From NCBI RefSeq assembly GCF_020741395.1, contig NZ_DYZA01000056.1:1-16032 (forward strand): a DNA stretch of 16,032 bases, in the 5' to 3' direction. Position 1 is the stretch's first letter, and each line of letters starts with the position of its first letter. Below, in pieces: positions 7,743 through 13,700 of this stretch. The position numbers and the translations under genes were made by a program. Source of the DNA: Mailhella massiliensis (lineage in GTDB: Bacteria; Desulfobacterota; Desulfovibrionia; Desulfovibrionales; Desulfovibrionaceae). A model generated the notes under the pieces. It was given only the letters and a program-made list of their open reading frames with translations, searched no databases and was not told the DNA's origin.

Positions 7743-7770
7743 AAGGCGGGATACCGGCGTTTCCCGCCTT
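7743..7770 (+). other. Hairpin following ppsA
   Basis: AAGGCGGGA (7743-7751) pairs with TCCCGCCTT (7762-7770) around a 10-base loop, 40 bases after the ppsA stop. It has only a short T stretch after it and probably assists the stronger terminator immediately downstream. Confidence 0.5.
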
Positions 7771-7775
7771 TGCCG

Positions 7776-7816
7776 AAGGCCGGCCCCCACCCCCGTGGGG
7801 CCGGCTTTTGTGTTTT
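7776..7816 (+). terminator. Rho-independent terminator of the gap-ppsA operon
   Basis: GCCGGCCCCCAC pairs with GTGGGGCCGGC (one bulged C) around a CCCC loop and is followed by TTTTGTGTTTT. It is strong and correctly oriented, 76 bases after the ppsA stop. Confidence 0.85.
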
Positions 7817-8113
7817 CTGCTTCGGTGAGACGATCGGTACAGGACGGGAACGAAGGTGCGCCTTCCTTTCTTCGCAGGCAGTTGCGTACAGGGAAAGGAC
7901 AGGGCAAAGGGCCGCCGGAGCTATCCGGCGGCCCCGGCAGGAGGGGGGCATAATCCCCATCATGTCAGGGAACAGGGCTTTTTGCTGCCGCGAGAGAAAG
8001 GCTTTCTGTTTTCCTGGCGGCCCATGGCTGCTCCGGCCTTCATAAGTACGAAGGTCCAGTGCGGCACGCAAGGGCGGATGGGGGAACATGTATTGATGAG
8101 GGGCTGGGCAGTA
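7817..8113. other. Convergent intergenic region, no gene recognised
   Basis: This stretch separates the end of the plus-strand gap-ppsA operon from the end of the minus-strand TRAP operon. Several frames are open through it, but they cross terminators, lack ribosome-binding sites and have no recognisable protein features. The only structured element noted is the hairpin at 7909-7934. Confidence 0.5.
7903..7934 (-). terminator. Probable terminator of the TRAP operon
   Basis: A perfect 10-bp stem GGGCCGCCGG/CCGGCGGCCC (7909-7918/7925-7934, loop AGCTAT) is followed on the minus strand by CTTTGCCCTG and then TCCTTTCC, a weak T-rich tail. It lies about 180 bases past the last gene of the operon. 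Almost the same stem occurs in the terminator at 15411-15443. Confidence 0.5.
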
Positions 8114-8473
8114 TCACCAGATAACAGTCATGGCTATGATAGCCGGGTTGCGCATAATGGATGATGTGACCCGGCCTTCGTTGAGCTTCAGCGCATAAGT
8201 GTCATAGCTGACGCAGCAGATATAACCGAGGCGCTCAAGCTCCTCCCCCATGGCCGTAATGGCTTTGCCGCAGGCGGCCTCATCGGCATAGTCTGCGACC
8301 TCAAATTTGATGACTATGCCTTTTTCCCCCCGGGCTGCGGCTTCCCCGGCGAGTTTTGCAAACATGGGAAAATAGGGTTTCAGGTCGGCCCCGCCTGATT
8401 CGCCTGCGGGGGAAGGGGGCATGGAAGCCCGGAGTTCCTCGGCAGAGGGAAGCATGTTTTCTTCAAGTTTCAT
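8114..8473 (-). CDS. Small protein of unknown function, last gene of the TRAP operon
   Basis: This 119-residue protein was not recognised. It begins 17 bases after the dctP stop with a GAGG ribosome-binding site 5 bases before its ATG, so it is very probably a real, cotranscribed gene. No signal peptide or membrane segment is visible. An N-terminal variable stretch rich in Pro, Ser and Ala (about 1-35) is followed by a compact alpha/beta-looking region: strand IVIKFEV (53-59), a helix rich in Ala and Glu (61-82), strand YICCVSYD (84-91), then a short segment ending MTVIW. Two adjacent cysteines (86-87) and one at 68 are notable. Its place after the transporter suggests an accessory role in uptake or metabolism of the same substrate, but this is only context. 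Confidence 0.72.
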   Translation of the reverse strand: MKLEENMLPSAEELRASMPPSPAGESGGADLKPYFPMFAKLAGEAAARGEKGIVIKFEVADYADEAACGKAITAMGEELERLGYICCVSYDTYALKLNEGRVTSSIMRNPAIIAMTVIW

Positions 8474-8490
8474 ACAAGCCTCGCGGAGTG

Positions 8491-9537
8491 TCAGAGGGTA
8501 CCGGCAGCGGACAGTTCATCATAACGCTTTTGGGTGAGGGCCTGGGCGTCCTTCAGGATTTCCGGGGCGTCCTTGATGCCCAGCCTGGCCATTTCATCAA
8601 GCCATTCCTGATACATGGGCTTGAGAATCTCTGTCCATCGGGCATGTTCTTCTTCGGATATGGTGATGATTTCATGGCCGTTGTCCTTGCACCACTGAAG
8701 TTCCGAGCCTGCGCCCTTGACATCCGTCACTGTGCTGCAGTTAACGGACATATTGGCAGAGGTTTCCGTCAGTACCTTTTTGAAGTCGTCGCTCAGGCCG
8801 TCCCAACGATCCTTGTTCATGCCGCACCAGAAGACGTTGGCCGTGAGGTTGCAGCGCGTATGATACTTGGTGACTTCGCCGAGTTTCCACGAAACCAGAA
8901 CCGCCGCTGGGCATATTACGCCGTCGGCCATGCCGCGGGACAGAGAAAGATAGGAATCCAGCGGCGGTACCATGATGGGCGTGGCTCCGAGTCGGGTGAC
9001 GATTTCCTGCACATAGTTGTCCCAGACCAGCAGGCGCAGTCCCTTCAGGTCTTCCAGCGAGCGTACAGGCTTCTTGGTGGTGTTGATGGTGTATTCGGGA
9101 GTGGCCCAGTACCAGAGAAGATGAATGTCTTTGAATTCATCGCGGACGGCCTGATATTTTTTGGCAAGTTCCGTGATTGCATAGGAGGTAGTTCGGGAGT
9201 TGTAGGTGATCATGGGCAGCTGCAGGACATTGTGGACAGGAAACACTCCGGGGTTGTCGCCCACGGTGTTGCTTCCTATGTCGATGAAGCCGTTCACAGT
9301 GGCGGTAAAGTTCTCTCTCACCGGGACGAGAGTGTTGACGTCGAAGCGGATGATCTGAAGCTTGTTGTCGGTCCGTCTGGCTACCTCCTCTATCCAGGGG
9401 ATAATGGCGTGGGGCGTGTTCACATGGGCGGAGTTCGTCAGGCATACGAAGTTCAGTTCTTCCGCCTCGGCAGGAGCGGGCTGGAATACGGAGAACAGGG
9501 AAAGAACGCCCAGGGTCAGCAGAGTTTTTTTCAACAT
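8491..9537 (-). CDS. dctP: TRAP transporter periplasmic solute-binding protein, DctP family
   Basis: The 348-residue protein captures a solute in the periplasm and delivers it to the DctQM permease. It has a classical signal peptide (KK, hydrophobic LLTLGVLSLFSVF, cleavage likely near APAEA at 21-25). The mature part follows DctP architecture: an early beta strand (ELNFVCLT), the helix containing WIEEVARRTDNKLQI, a mid-protein LEDLKGLRLLVWDN segment (161-174) and the GMADGVICP hinge region (202-210). In most DctP proteins the LKGLKxR segment supplies an Arg that grips the ligand carboxylate; here the aligned residue is Leu170, so the ligand may be bound differently. GGAGGAT precedes the start. 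It lies 60 bases after dctQM. The ligand is unknown. Confidence 0.92.
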   Translation of the reverse strand: MLKKTLLTLGVLSLFSVFQPAPAEAEELNFVCLTNSAHVNTPHAIIPWIEEVARRTDNKLQIIRFDVNTLVPVRENFTATVNGFIDIGSNTVGDNPGVFPVHNVLQLPMITYNSRTTSYAITELAKKYQAVRDEFKDIHLLWYWATPEYTINTTKKPVRSLEDLKGLRLLVWDNYVQEIVTRLGATPIMVPPLDSYLSLSRGMADGVICPAAVLVSWKLGEVTKYHTRCNLTANVFWCGMNKDRWDGLSDDFKKVLTETSANMSVNCSTVTDVKGAGSELQWCKDNGHEIITISEEEHARWTEILKPMYQEWLDEMARLGIKDAPEILKDAQALTQKRYDELSAAGTL

Positions 9538-9597
9538 GAGATCCTCCGGTGCTATAAGTGAAGAATTTCGGGCCTTCGGATAAGGGCGGGAAAAAGG

Positions 9598-11487
9598 CTA
9601 CTGGAACAGAAGTCCGGGAAGCCACAGTGCCATCTGGGGAAAGAGGACGAGAAGCAGCACCATGAACAGCATGACGAAGACGAAGGGAAATACCCCCCGG
9701 AAGATGGTTGCGAGGGGGATATCCTGCGCCACGCTGGCTATGGCGAAAACATTGACGCCCACAGGAGGAGTGATCTGCCCCATTTCCATGACGAGCACGA
9801 TGACGACGCCGAACCATATGGGGTCAAAGCCCATTTGCAGTACTGTGGGGTAGAGGGAGGGCAGGGTAAGAAGCAGCATGGGGATGACGTTCATGACGCA
9901 GCCCAGAATCAGGAAGAGTATGACCAGGGCCAGCAGGAACATGTACGGTGACATGTTCCAGCCGATGATGAGCTGGGCCAGAGAGTGGGGCATGCGCGTC
10001 ATGGCCAGGAAGTTGCCGAGTATGCCCACGCCGAACAGGATCACCATGAGTTTGCCGGAATAGACGGCGGTTTCGTCGAGGCTGTCGATGAAGGCGGCTT
10101 TCGTCATGCGCCTGCGCCCCATGGCGATGATGAACGCCCCGGCGACGCCTATGGCCCCGCCTTCCGTGGGGCTGAACCAGCCGAAGAAAATACCGCCCAG
10201 AATGAGCAGGAACAGAACGAGCATGAAGAAGACGCCGCGCAGGGAGAGCAGTTTTTCTTTGAAGGTGGTCTTTTCTCCGCGCGGGGCTTTTTCAGGATGG
10301 CGTATGGACAGGACAATGATGAGGCAGGAGAACAGCCCTGCCAGAACGATGCCGGGAATGATGCCGGCGGCGAACAGTTTGCCGACGGATGCTTCCGTAA
10401 TAATGGCATAGAAAATGAAGCCTACGCTGGGGGGAATGAGAATGCCGAGGGTGCCGCCGGCAGCCAGAGAACCGCAGGCGAGACTGTGGTCGTAATGCTT
10501 GTTACGCATTTCGGGCAGGGCTACGGTACCCATGGTCACGGCGGTGGCCATGGAGTCTCCGCATACGGCGGCGAAGCCTGCGCATCCGGCAATGGAGGAT
10601 ATGGCCAGCCCTCCGGGAAGCCTGCCGAGCCATGTATGGGCGGAGTTGAACAGGTCGTTGCTGATATTGGAGCGGAAACACAGCGCTCCCATGAGGATGA
10701 AAAGGGGGACGACGGTCAGCGTGAAGGACGCTATGGAAGAATAGGGCGTAAAGCCTATGACGGAAGCCACCATGGCGGGCCTGGGAGAAAGCAGGAGAAG
10801 GCCGATGCTGCCGACGGATCCCATGGCAAAGGCCAGAGGCATGCGCAGGAACAGCAGGATCAGCATGATGCCCATGCCGGAAAGGCCCAGGGCGAAGCGG
10901 GAGGGAATGGGGCAGCAGGCTTTGACCCAGTACGGGATGGCGATGAAAACGGCGGCCCCGAGAATGGCGGGCACTATGCCGAGCCAGTATTTTTTTTGGA
11001 TAAGATCGCTCAGCTGTCTCCCGATCTGGGAGAGAAGAGTCAGTGAGAGAAGAAAGAGGCCCAGGCTGGTGATGATGATAAGCAGAGGCATGGGAATACC
11101 GAAGACGAGGCTGACTTCCTCCGCTTTTTTTTCGATGCTGATGAAGGTGGCGTAGGTAATGAAGGAAAAGAAGCCCAGAGAAATGATGTTGGTGCACAAC
11201 CCAAGGCAATCTATGGTGTCTTTTGAAATCAGGTGATCTATCAGTTCAATACGGATATGATCGTCTTTGCTCTGCAAATAGGCGAGGGAGAAGAAGACAA
11301 GGCAGAGCAAGGAAATTTCAGCGATTTCTATGACTCCGAAAATAGAAAAGTTTACCGTGGTACGCAGAACAACGTCCAATACTATGGGAATCGGCAGAAG
11401 CAAGGTGAAAAGCATGGCTGCTTTGAAAAAGAAGCCATTGATCGAACCCATACGTTTTTCGAAGGATAAGAAGATGTTGTTTTGCAT
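9598..11487 (-). CDS. dctM: TRAP transporter permease, fused small and large subunits (DctQM)
   Basis: This 629-residue inner-membrane protein drives Na+-coupled uptake with DctP. Residues 1-165 look like the four-helix DctQ subunit, including a buried-helix region with IEIAEISLLCLVFFSLAY (53-70) and the typical DDHIRIELI (75-83). A linker helix (about 168-186) leads into a DctM domain with many hydrophobic helices, the FLRMPLAFAMG entry (213-223) and the conserved GGTLGILIPPSV motif. DctM alone is usually about 425 residues and DctQ about 160, so the length equals a QM fusion, a known arrangement. The start at 11487 has GGAG 10 bases upstream, not an ideal spacing. The internal Met13 has no better site. 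It is the third gene of the operon. Confidence 0.93.
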   Translation of the reverse strand: MQNNIFLSFEKRMGSINGFFFKAAMLFTLLLPIPIVLDVVLRTTVNFSIFGVIEIAEISLLCLVFFSLAYLQSKDDHIRIELIDHLISKDTIDCLGLCTNIISLGFFSFITYATFISIEKKAEEVSLVFGIPMPLLIIITSLGLFLLSLTLLSQIGRQLSDLIQKKYWLGIVPAILGAAVFIAIPYWVKACCPIPSRFALGLSGMGIMLILLFLRMPLAFAMGSVGSIGLLLLSPRPAMVASVIGFTPYSSIASFTLTVVPLFILMGALCFRSNISNDLFNSAHTWLGRLPGGLAISSIAGCAGFAAVCGDSMATAVTMGTVALPEMRNKHYDHSLACGSLAAGGTLGILIPPSVGFIFYAIITEASVGKLFAAGIIPGIVLAGLFSCLIIVLSIRHPEKAPRGEKTTFKEKLLSLRGVFFMLVLFLLILGGIFFGWFSPTEGGAIGVAGAFIIAMGRRRMTKAAFIDSLDETAVYSGKLMVILFGVGILGNFLAMTRMPHSLAQLIIGWNMSPYMFLLALVILFLILGCVMNVIPMLLLTLPSLYPTVLQMGFDPIWFGVVIVLVMEMGQITPPVGVNVFAIASVAQDIPLATIFRGVFPFVFVMLFMVLLLVLFPQMALWLPGLLFQ

Positions 11488-11513
11488 ACGAGCAGATCTC
11501 CGTCGTTTGTGGT

Positions 11514-11540
11514 AGACAGGCAGTGTTCGGCTGCCTGTCT
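11514..11540. other. Intercistronic hairpin between the oxidoreductase gene and dctQM
   Basis: AGACAGGCAG (11514-11523) pairs perfectly with CTGCCTGTCT (11531-11540) around a 7-base loop, within the 60-base gap between the two minus-strand genes. On the operon strand no T-run follows the stem, so it should not terminate operon transcription. On the plus strand it is followed by TTATATG. It could stabilise or mark processing of the operon mRNA, or stop antisense transcription. Confidence 0.6.
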
Positions 11541-11547
11541 TTATATG

Positions 11548-12549
11548 TTAGCGCAGAGAGACAGCAGGCGCAGTATCGAGAAGGTACCGGCATTGCTCCA
11601 AGACCGAGTCAATGATCTCTCCGGCCGGCCGGATGGATTTGACCATGCCGACGATTTGCCCGGCCATTACGGCTCCGTGCTGAGAAACCTCCCCTTCCTT
11701 CATGGCGAGACGCAGAGAGTTCGTTGTGAGCTCCATGACTTTGGAACCCGCTTCTTCGTAGGAAAGGCCCTGTTCCAGTTTTTCCACGGTATCGGTCAGC
11801 GCATTGCGGAGCTGGCGGCAGGGCATGTTGCAGGAGCTGCCGATTTCCACGGTGGAGAAATCCTTTGCCTGGAGGACGGCCTGTTTTGCCCGGGGGTGAA
11901 TGTCGGTTTCTTCCGCGGCAAGGAAGGCCGTGCCCATTTCAATGCCGTCGGCCCCCATGATGAGTGCCGCCGCCATGCCGCGGCCGTCCGCGATGCCTCC
12001 GGATGCCACGAGAGGAACGGTGATGACGTCGGCCATTTGCGGTATCTGGACCATGGTGGTCTGCATGGTGGTATGCCCGCCGCCTTCCCAGCCTTTGGCA
12101 ATGATGACGTCTGCTCCGGCACGTTGCGCGGTGAGGGCGTCTTCTACGGTAAAGACCTTGGCGATGATCTTGATTCCCGCTTCCTTCCACTGATCGAAGA
12201 AGTGGCGGGCAAAGCTTTCATCCAGGCGCATGGTGGCATCGCAGAGCGTGTCCAGGTGCACGGCGGCGACCTTTTCCCTTTTCAGAATATCGAGGACGGC
12301 CTGAAAGTATTCCTCAGGAAGGAAGGCGGGGTGCAGGCCCATATTGACGGCAAAGGGCCTGTCCGTTTTTTCCTTCATGAGCCTTACCTGCTGCTCGATG
12401 AAATCGGGAGTGGCCGCCGCCGTACACAGCACTCCAAAGCCGCCGGCTTCGCATACCGCGGCAGCAAGAGGGGCCGTGCTTACCCATGACATGGGGCCTT
12501 GCATGATGGGTTTCTGAATACCGAGCACTTCGCAGAGACGGTTTCGCAT
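11548..12549 (-). CDS. FMN-dependent nitronate monooxygenase / FabK-like TIM-barrel oxidoreductase
   Basis: The 333-residue protein belongs to the nitronate monooxygenase (2-nitropropane dioxygenase)/enoyl-ACP reductase II family. It has the N-terminal LGIQKPIMQGPMSWVS (9-24), AAAVCEAGGFGVL (29-41), the FMN and active-site stretch KGWEGGGHT with His159, and the phosphate-binding VASGGIADGRG (181-191) with MGADGIEMGTAF (198-209). The start at 12549 is chosen by AAGGA 7 bases before the ATG and by the family N-terminus; the frame is open 47 codons further but crosses the intercistronic hairpin. It is the second gene of the sigma-54 operon. Its partners suggest oxidation or reduction of the imported compound rather than fatty-acid synthesis. 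The exact reaction cannot be told from motifs. Confidence 0.85.
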   Translation of the reverse strand: MRNRLCEVLGIQKPIMQGPMSWVSTAPLAAAVCEAGGFGVLCTAAATPDFIEQQVRLMKEKTDRPFAVNMGLHPAFLPEEYFQAVLDILKREKVAAVHLDTLCDATMRLDESFARHFFDQWKEAGIKIIAKVFTVEDALTAQRAGADVIIAKGWEGGGHTTMQTTMVQIPQMADVITVPLVASGGIADGRGMAAALIMGADGIEMGTAFLAAEETDIHPRAKQAVLQAKDFSTVEIGSSCNMPCRQLRNALTDTVEKLEQGLSYEEAGSKVMELTTNSLRLAMKEGEVSQHGAVMAGQIVGMVKSIRPAGEIIDSVLEQCRYLLDTAPAVSLR

Positions 12550-12574
12550 GTGAAAATCCTTCTTGGTCTTTTTT

Positions 12575-12602
12575 GAGAGTGTTGTATGTTTACAACACTC
12601 TC
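12575..12602. other. Perfect 12-bp intercistronic inverted repeat
   Basis: GAGAGTGTTGTA (12575-12586) and TACAACACTCTC (12591-12602) are perfect inverted repeats with a 4-base spacer, in the 67-base gap between the amidohydrolase-like gene and the oxidoreductase gene. On the operon (minus) strand the stem is followed by A residues, not T, so it is not a terminator for the operon. On the plus strand TTTT follows, so it could stop antisense transcripts. An mRNA-stabilising or processing element, or a protein-binding operator, are alternatives. Confidence 0.75.
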
Positions 12603-12616
12603 TTTTAATAAATGTA

Positions 12617-13498
12617 TCAGCCTTCAAGCCCGAAGAGCCTGGCGGCATTGTTATACAGTATGTCGGGAAGGATTTCTTCGCGGAATCCACAGTGCAGATA
12701 GTAGTCGACGGCGTGTTCCATGGTATTGAACGGGAACGCGGAACCGAAGAGTACGCGATCTCTCAGCATATAGTTTCCGGCATCAACATACATCTGGCTC
12801 CAGGGGGTGTTGACAATATTGCCGTCGGGAGAAAGGTAGATGTTGCCGAGGCCGAAAGCCAGATCTATCACTTCGAATACGCGGGGAGTGCCGCCGTGGC
12901 AGAGAACAAAATTCAACTTCGGGAATGTGGTGGCGGCAACGCGCAGGGATTCGAACTGCGGTATGGACATGCTGCTGTAGGTGAGCAGTACGGGAATATT
13001 GTGGTTTTGCGCGACTTCAAACATGGCCATGGCGCGGTCGTCGCTCAGAAGCCACGCGGGGCGGTCGATGATGGGTTCCATGGCCATGCCGCGCAGAGGT
13101 CCGTTGACGATGTATTCATCCACCTGCTGCTTGAAGTCGGAAAATTCATGATAGACGGGGGAGAAACCGGGAACGGCGATGAATTTGCCGGGATATTTCC
13201 CGACCATTTCCACGAGCTCACCATTGTCGATGGGGTCGCGGTGATTGACCTCCCTGTCGCCCCAGGCGGAGCGGTAGGGCGCTACGGCGATATCCACGCC
13301 GGAGTTGTCCATTTCCCTGAAGAAGTCTTCCATGGAGTGTGTATCAAGAGTCTTGGAGTACTCAGGGCAGCCGCTCAGCTGATAGCCCATTTTATGGACG
13401 GCGCGTTTGTCGAAAAGGCCGAAGGGGTAACCTTCGTTGAGAAAGGCCTTGAAGGGCGGGCGGCAACGCATGTCGATGATTTTCAAACCGGCTCTCAT
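12617..13498 (-). CDS. Amidohydrolase-2 (COG2159) family protein lacking most metal ligands
   Basis: This 293-residue protein has the TIM-barrel layout of the COG2159 amidohydrolases: strand 1 IIDMRCRPP (7-15), YPGKFIAVPGFSP (102-114), the middle strand IPVLLTYSS (168-176), FVLCHGGTPR (197-206) and RVLFGSAFPF (248-257). Active members have HxH after strand 1, a His in the middle strand and Asp in FGSD. Here these positions are RCR (11-13), Thr or Tyr (173-174) and Ala254. Only His201 is retained. It may be non-catalytic, use different chemistry, or act as a lyase or isomerase with arginines binding an anion. The start at 13498 is supported by AGGAG 8 bases upstream; the frame opens 20 codons earlier but would overlap the sigma-54 promoter. 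It is the first gene of the operon. Confidence 0.8.
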   Translation of the reverse strand: MRAGLKIIDMRCRPPFKAFLNEGYPFGLFDKRAVHKMGYQLSGCPEYSKTLDTHSMEDFFREMDNSGVDIAVAPYRSAWGDREVNHRDPIDNGELVEMVGKYPGKFIAVPGFSPVYHEFSDFKQQVDEYIVNGPLRGMAMEPIIDRPAWLLSDDRAMAMFEVAQNHNIPVLLTYSSMSIPQFESLRVAATTFPKLNFVLCHGGTPRVFEVIDLAFGLGNIYLSPDGNIVNTPWSQMYVDAGNYMLRDRVLFGSAFPFNTMEHAVDYYLHCGFREEILPDILYNNAARLFGLEG

Positions 13499-13552
13499 GA
13501 TCTTCTCTCCTGATGAAAAGAGGTGAAAGGTGAATGATGATATCTTGTAACT

Positions 13553-13569
13553 TTGCAAGAAATATGCCG
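13553..13569 (-). promoter_or_regulatory. Sigma-54 (-24/-12) promoter of the TRAP operon
   Basis: The minus strand reads CGGCATATTTCTTGCAA. The GG (13568-13567) and GC (13556-13555) are separated by exactly 10 bases, as sigma-54 requires. The -12 box TTGCA is perfect and the -24 box CGGCAT differs from TGGCAC at two positions. The predicted start is near 13543, leaving a leader of about 45 bases before the AGGAG site and ATG at 13498. A sigma-54 activator is encoded divergently next door, which strongly supports the call. Confidence 0.75.
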
Positions 13570-13599
13570 TTTTTAGAATAGTTATGAATATAAACGGGT

Positions 13600-13605
13600 T
13601 ATACT
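13600..13605 (+). promoter_or_regulatory. Possible -10 box for the activator gene
   Basis: TATACT lies about 95 bases before the activator start on the plus strand. No convincing -35 hexamer is found 16-18 bases upstream, so this is a weak or activated promoter at best. The surrounding region is AT-rich compared with the genes. Confidence 0.3.
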
Positions 13606-13634
13606 AAATTACCTTGTGAAAAAAAGGAGAAAAA

Positions 13635-13676
13635 GTGCAGGATATCGTCCTTATTGAACAGCATGTTGTCTTTTAA
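13635..13676 (+). CDS. Possible 13-codon leader peptide upstream of the sigma-54 activator
   Basis: A strong ribosome-binding site AAGGAG (13624-13629) sits 5 bases before a GTG that opens MQDIVLIEQHVVF and then TAA (13674-13676). The little frame is in phase with the activator gene, whose own ATG at 13701 has no recognisable ribosome-binding site. Either this is a translated leader that couples to, or regulates, the activator, or the activator once began at this GTG and the TAA is an interrupting stop. It could also be chance. Confidence 0.35.
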   Translation: MQDIVLIEQHVVF

Positions 13677-13683
13677 GGACAAC
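13665..13683. promoter_or_regulatory. Inverted repeat, candidate activator-binding site (UAS/operator)
   Basis: GTTGTC (13665-13670) and GACAAC (13678-13683) form a perfect inverted repeat with a 7-base spacer. Its centre is about 130 bases upstream of the predicted sigma-54 start of the divergent operon, within the usual range for enhancer-binding protein sites, and 18 bases before the activator ATG. It could therefore serve both for activation and for autoregulation. Binding is inferred. Confidence 0.45.
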
Positions 13684-13700
13684 TCACCTATTCTGGCCGC

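Noticed and set aside
7703..8089. Open frames on both strands in the convergent intergenic region (for example a 128-codon minus frame)
   Set aside because: They cross terminator hairpins, lack ribosome sites and are rich in Arg and Pro, as expected of non-coding GC-rich DNA.
8356..9561. 401-codon plus-strand frame opposite dctP
   Set aside because: Shadow of dctP, which has a signal peptide, ribosome site and family motifs.
9985..11046. 353-codon plus-strand frame opposite dctQM, very rich in Gly, Glu, His and Gln
   Set aside because: The composition is the complement of hydrophobic membrane-protein codons; not a real protein.
11482..12489. 335-codon plus-strand frame opposite the FMN oxidoreductase gene
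   Set aside because: Antisense shadow of a well-supported FMN enzyme; no independent start signal or motif.
12563..13513. 316-codon plus-strand frame opposite the amidohydrolase-like gene
   Set aside because: Antisense shadow. It was considered because the sense protein lacks catalytic residues, but the sense frame keeps the fold signatures and a good ribosome site.
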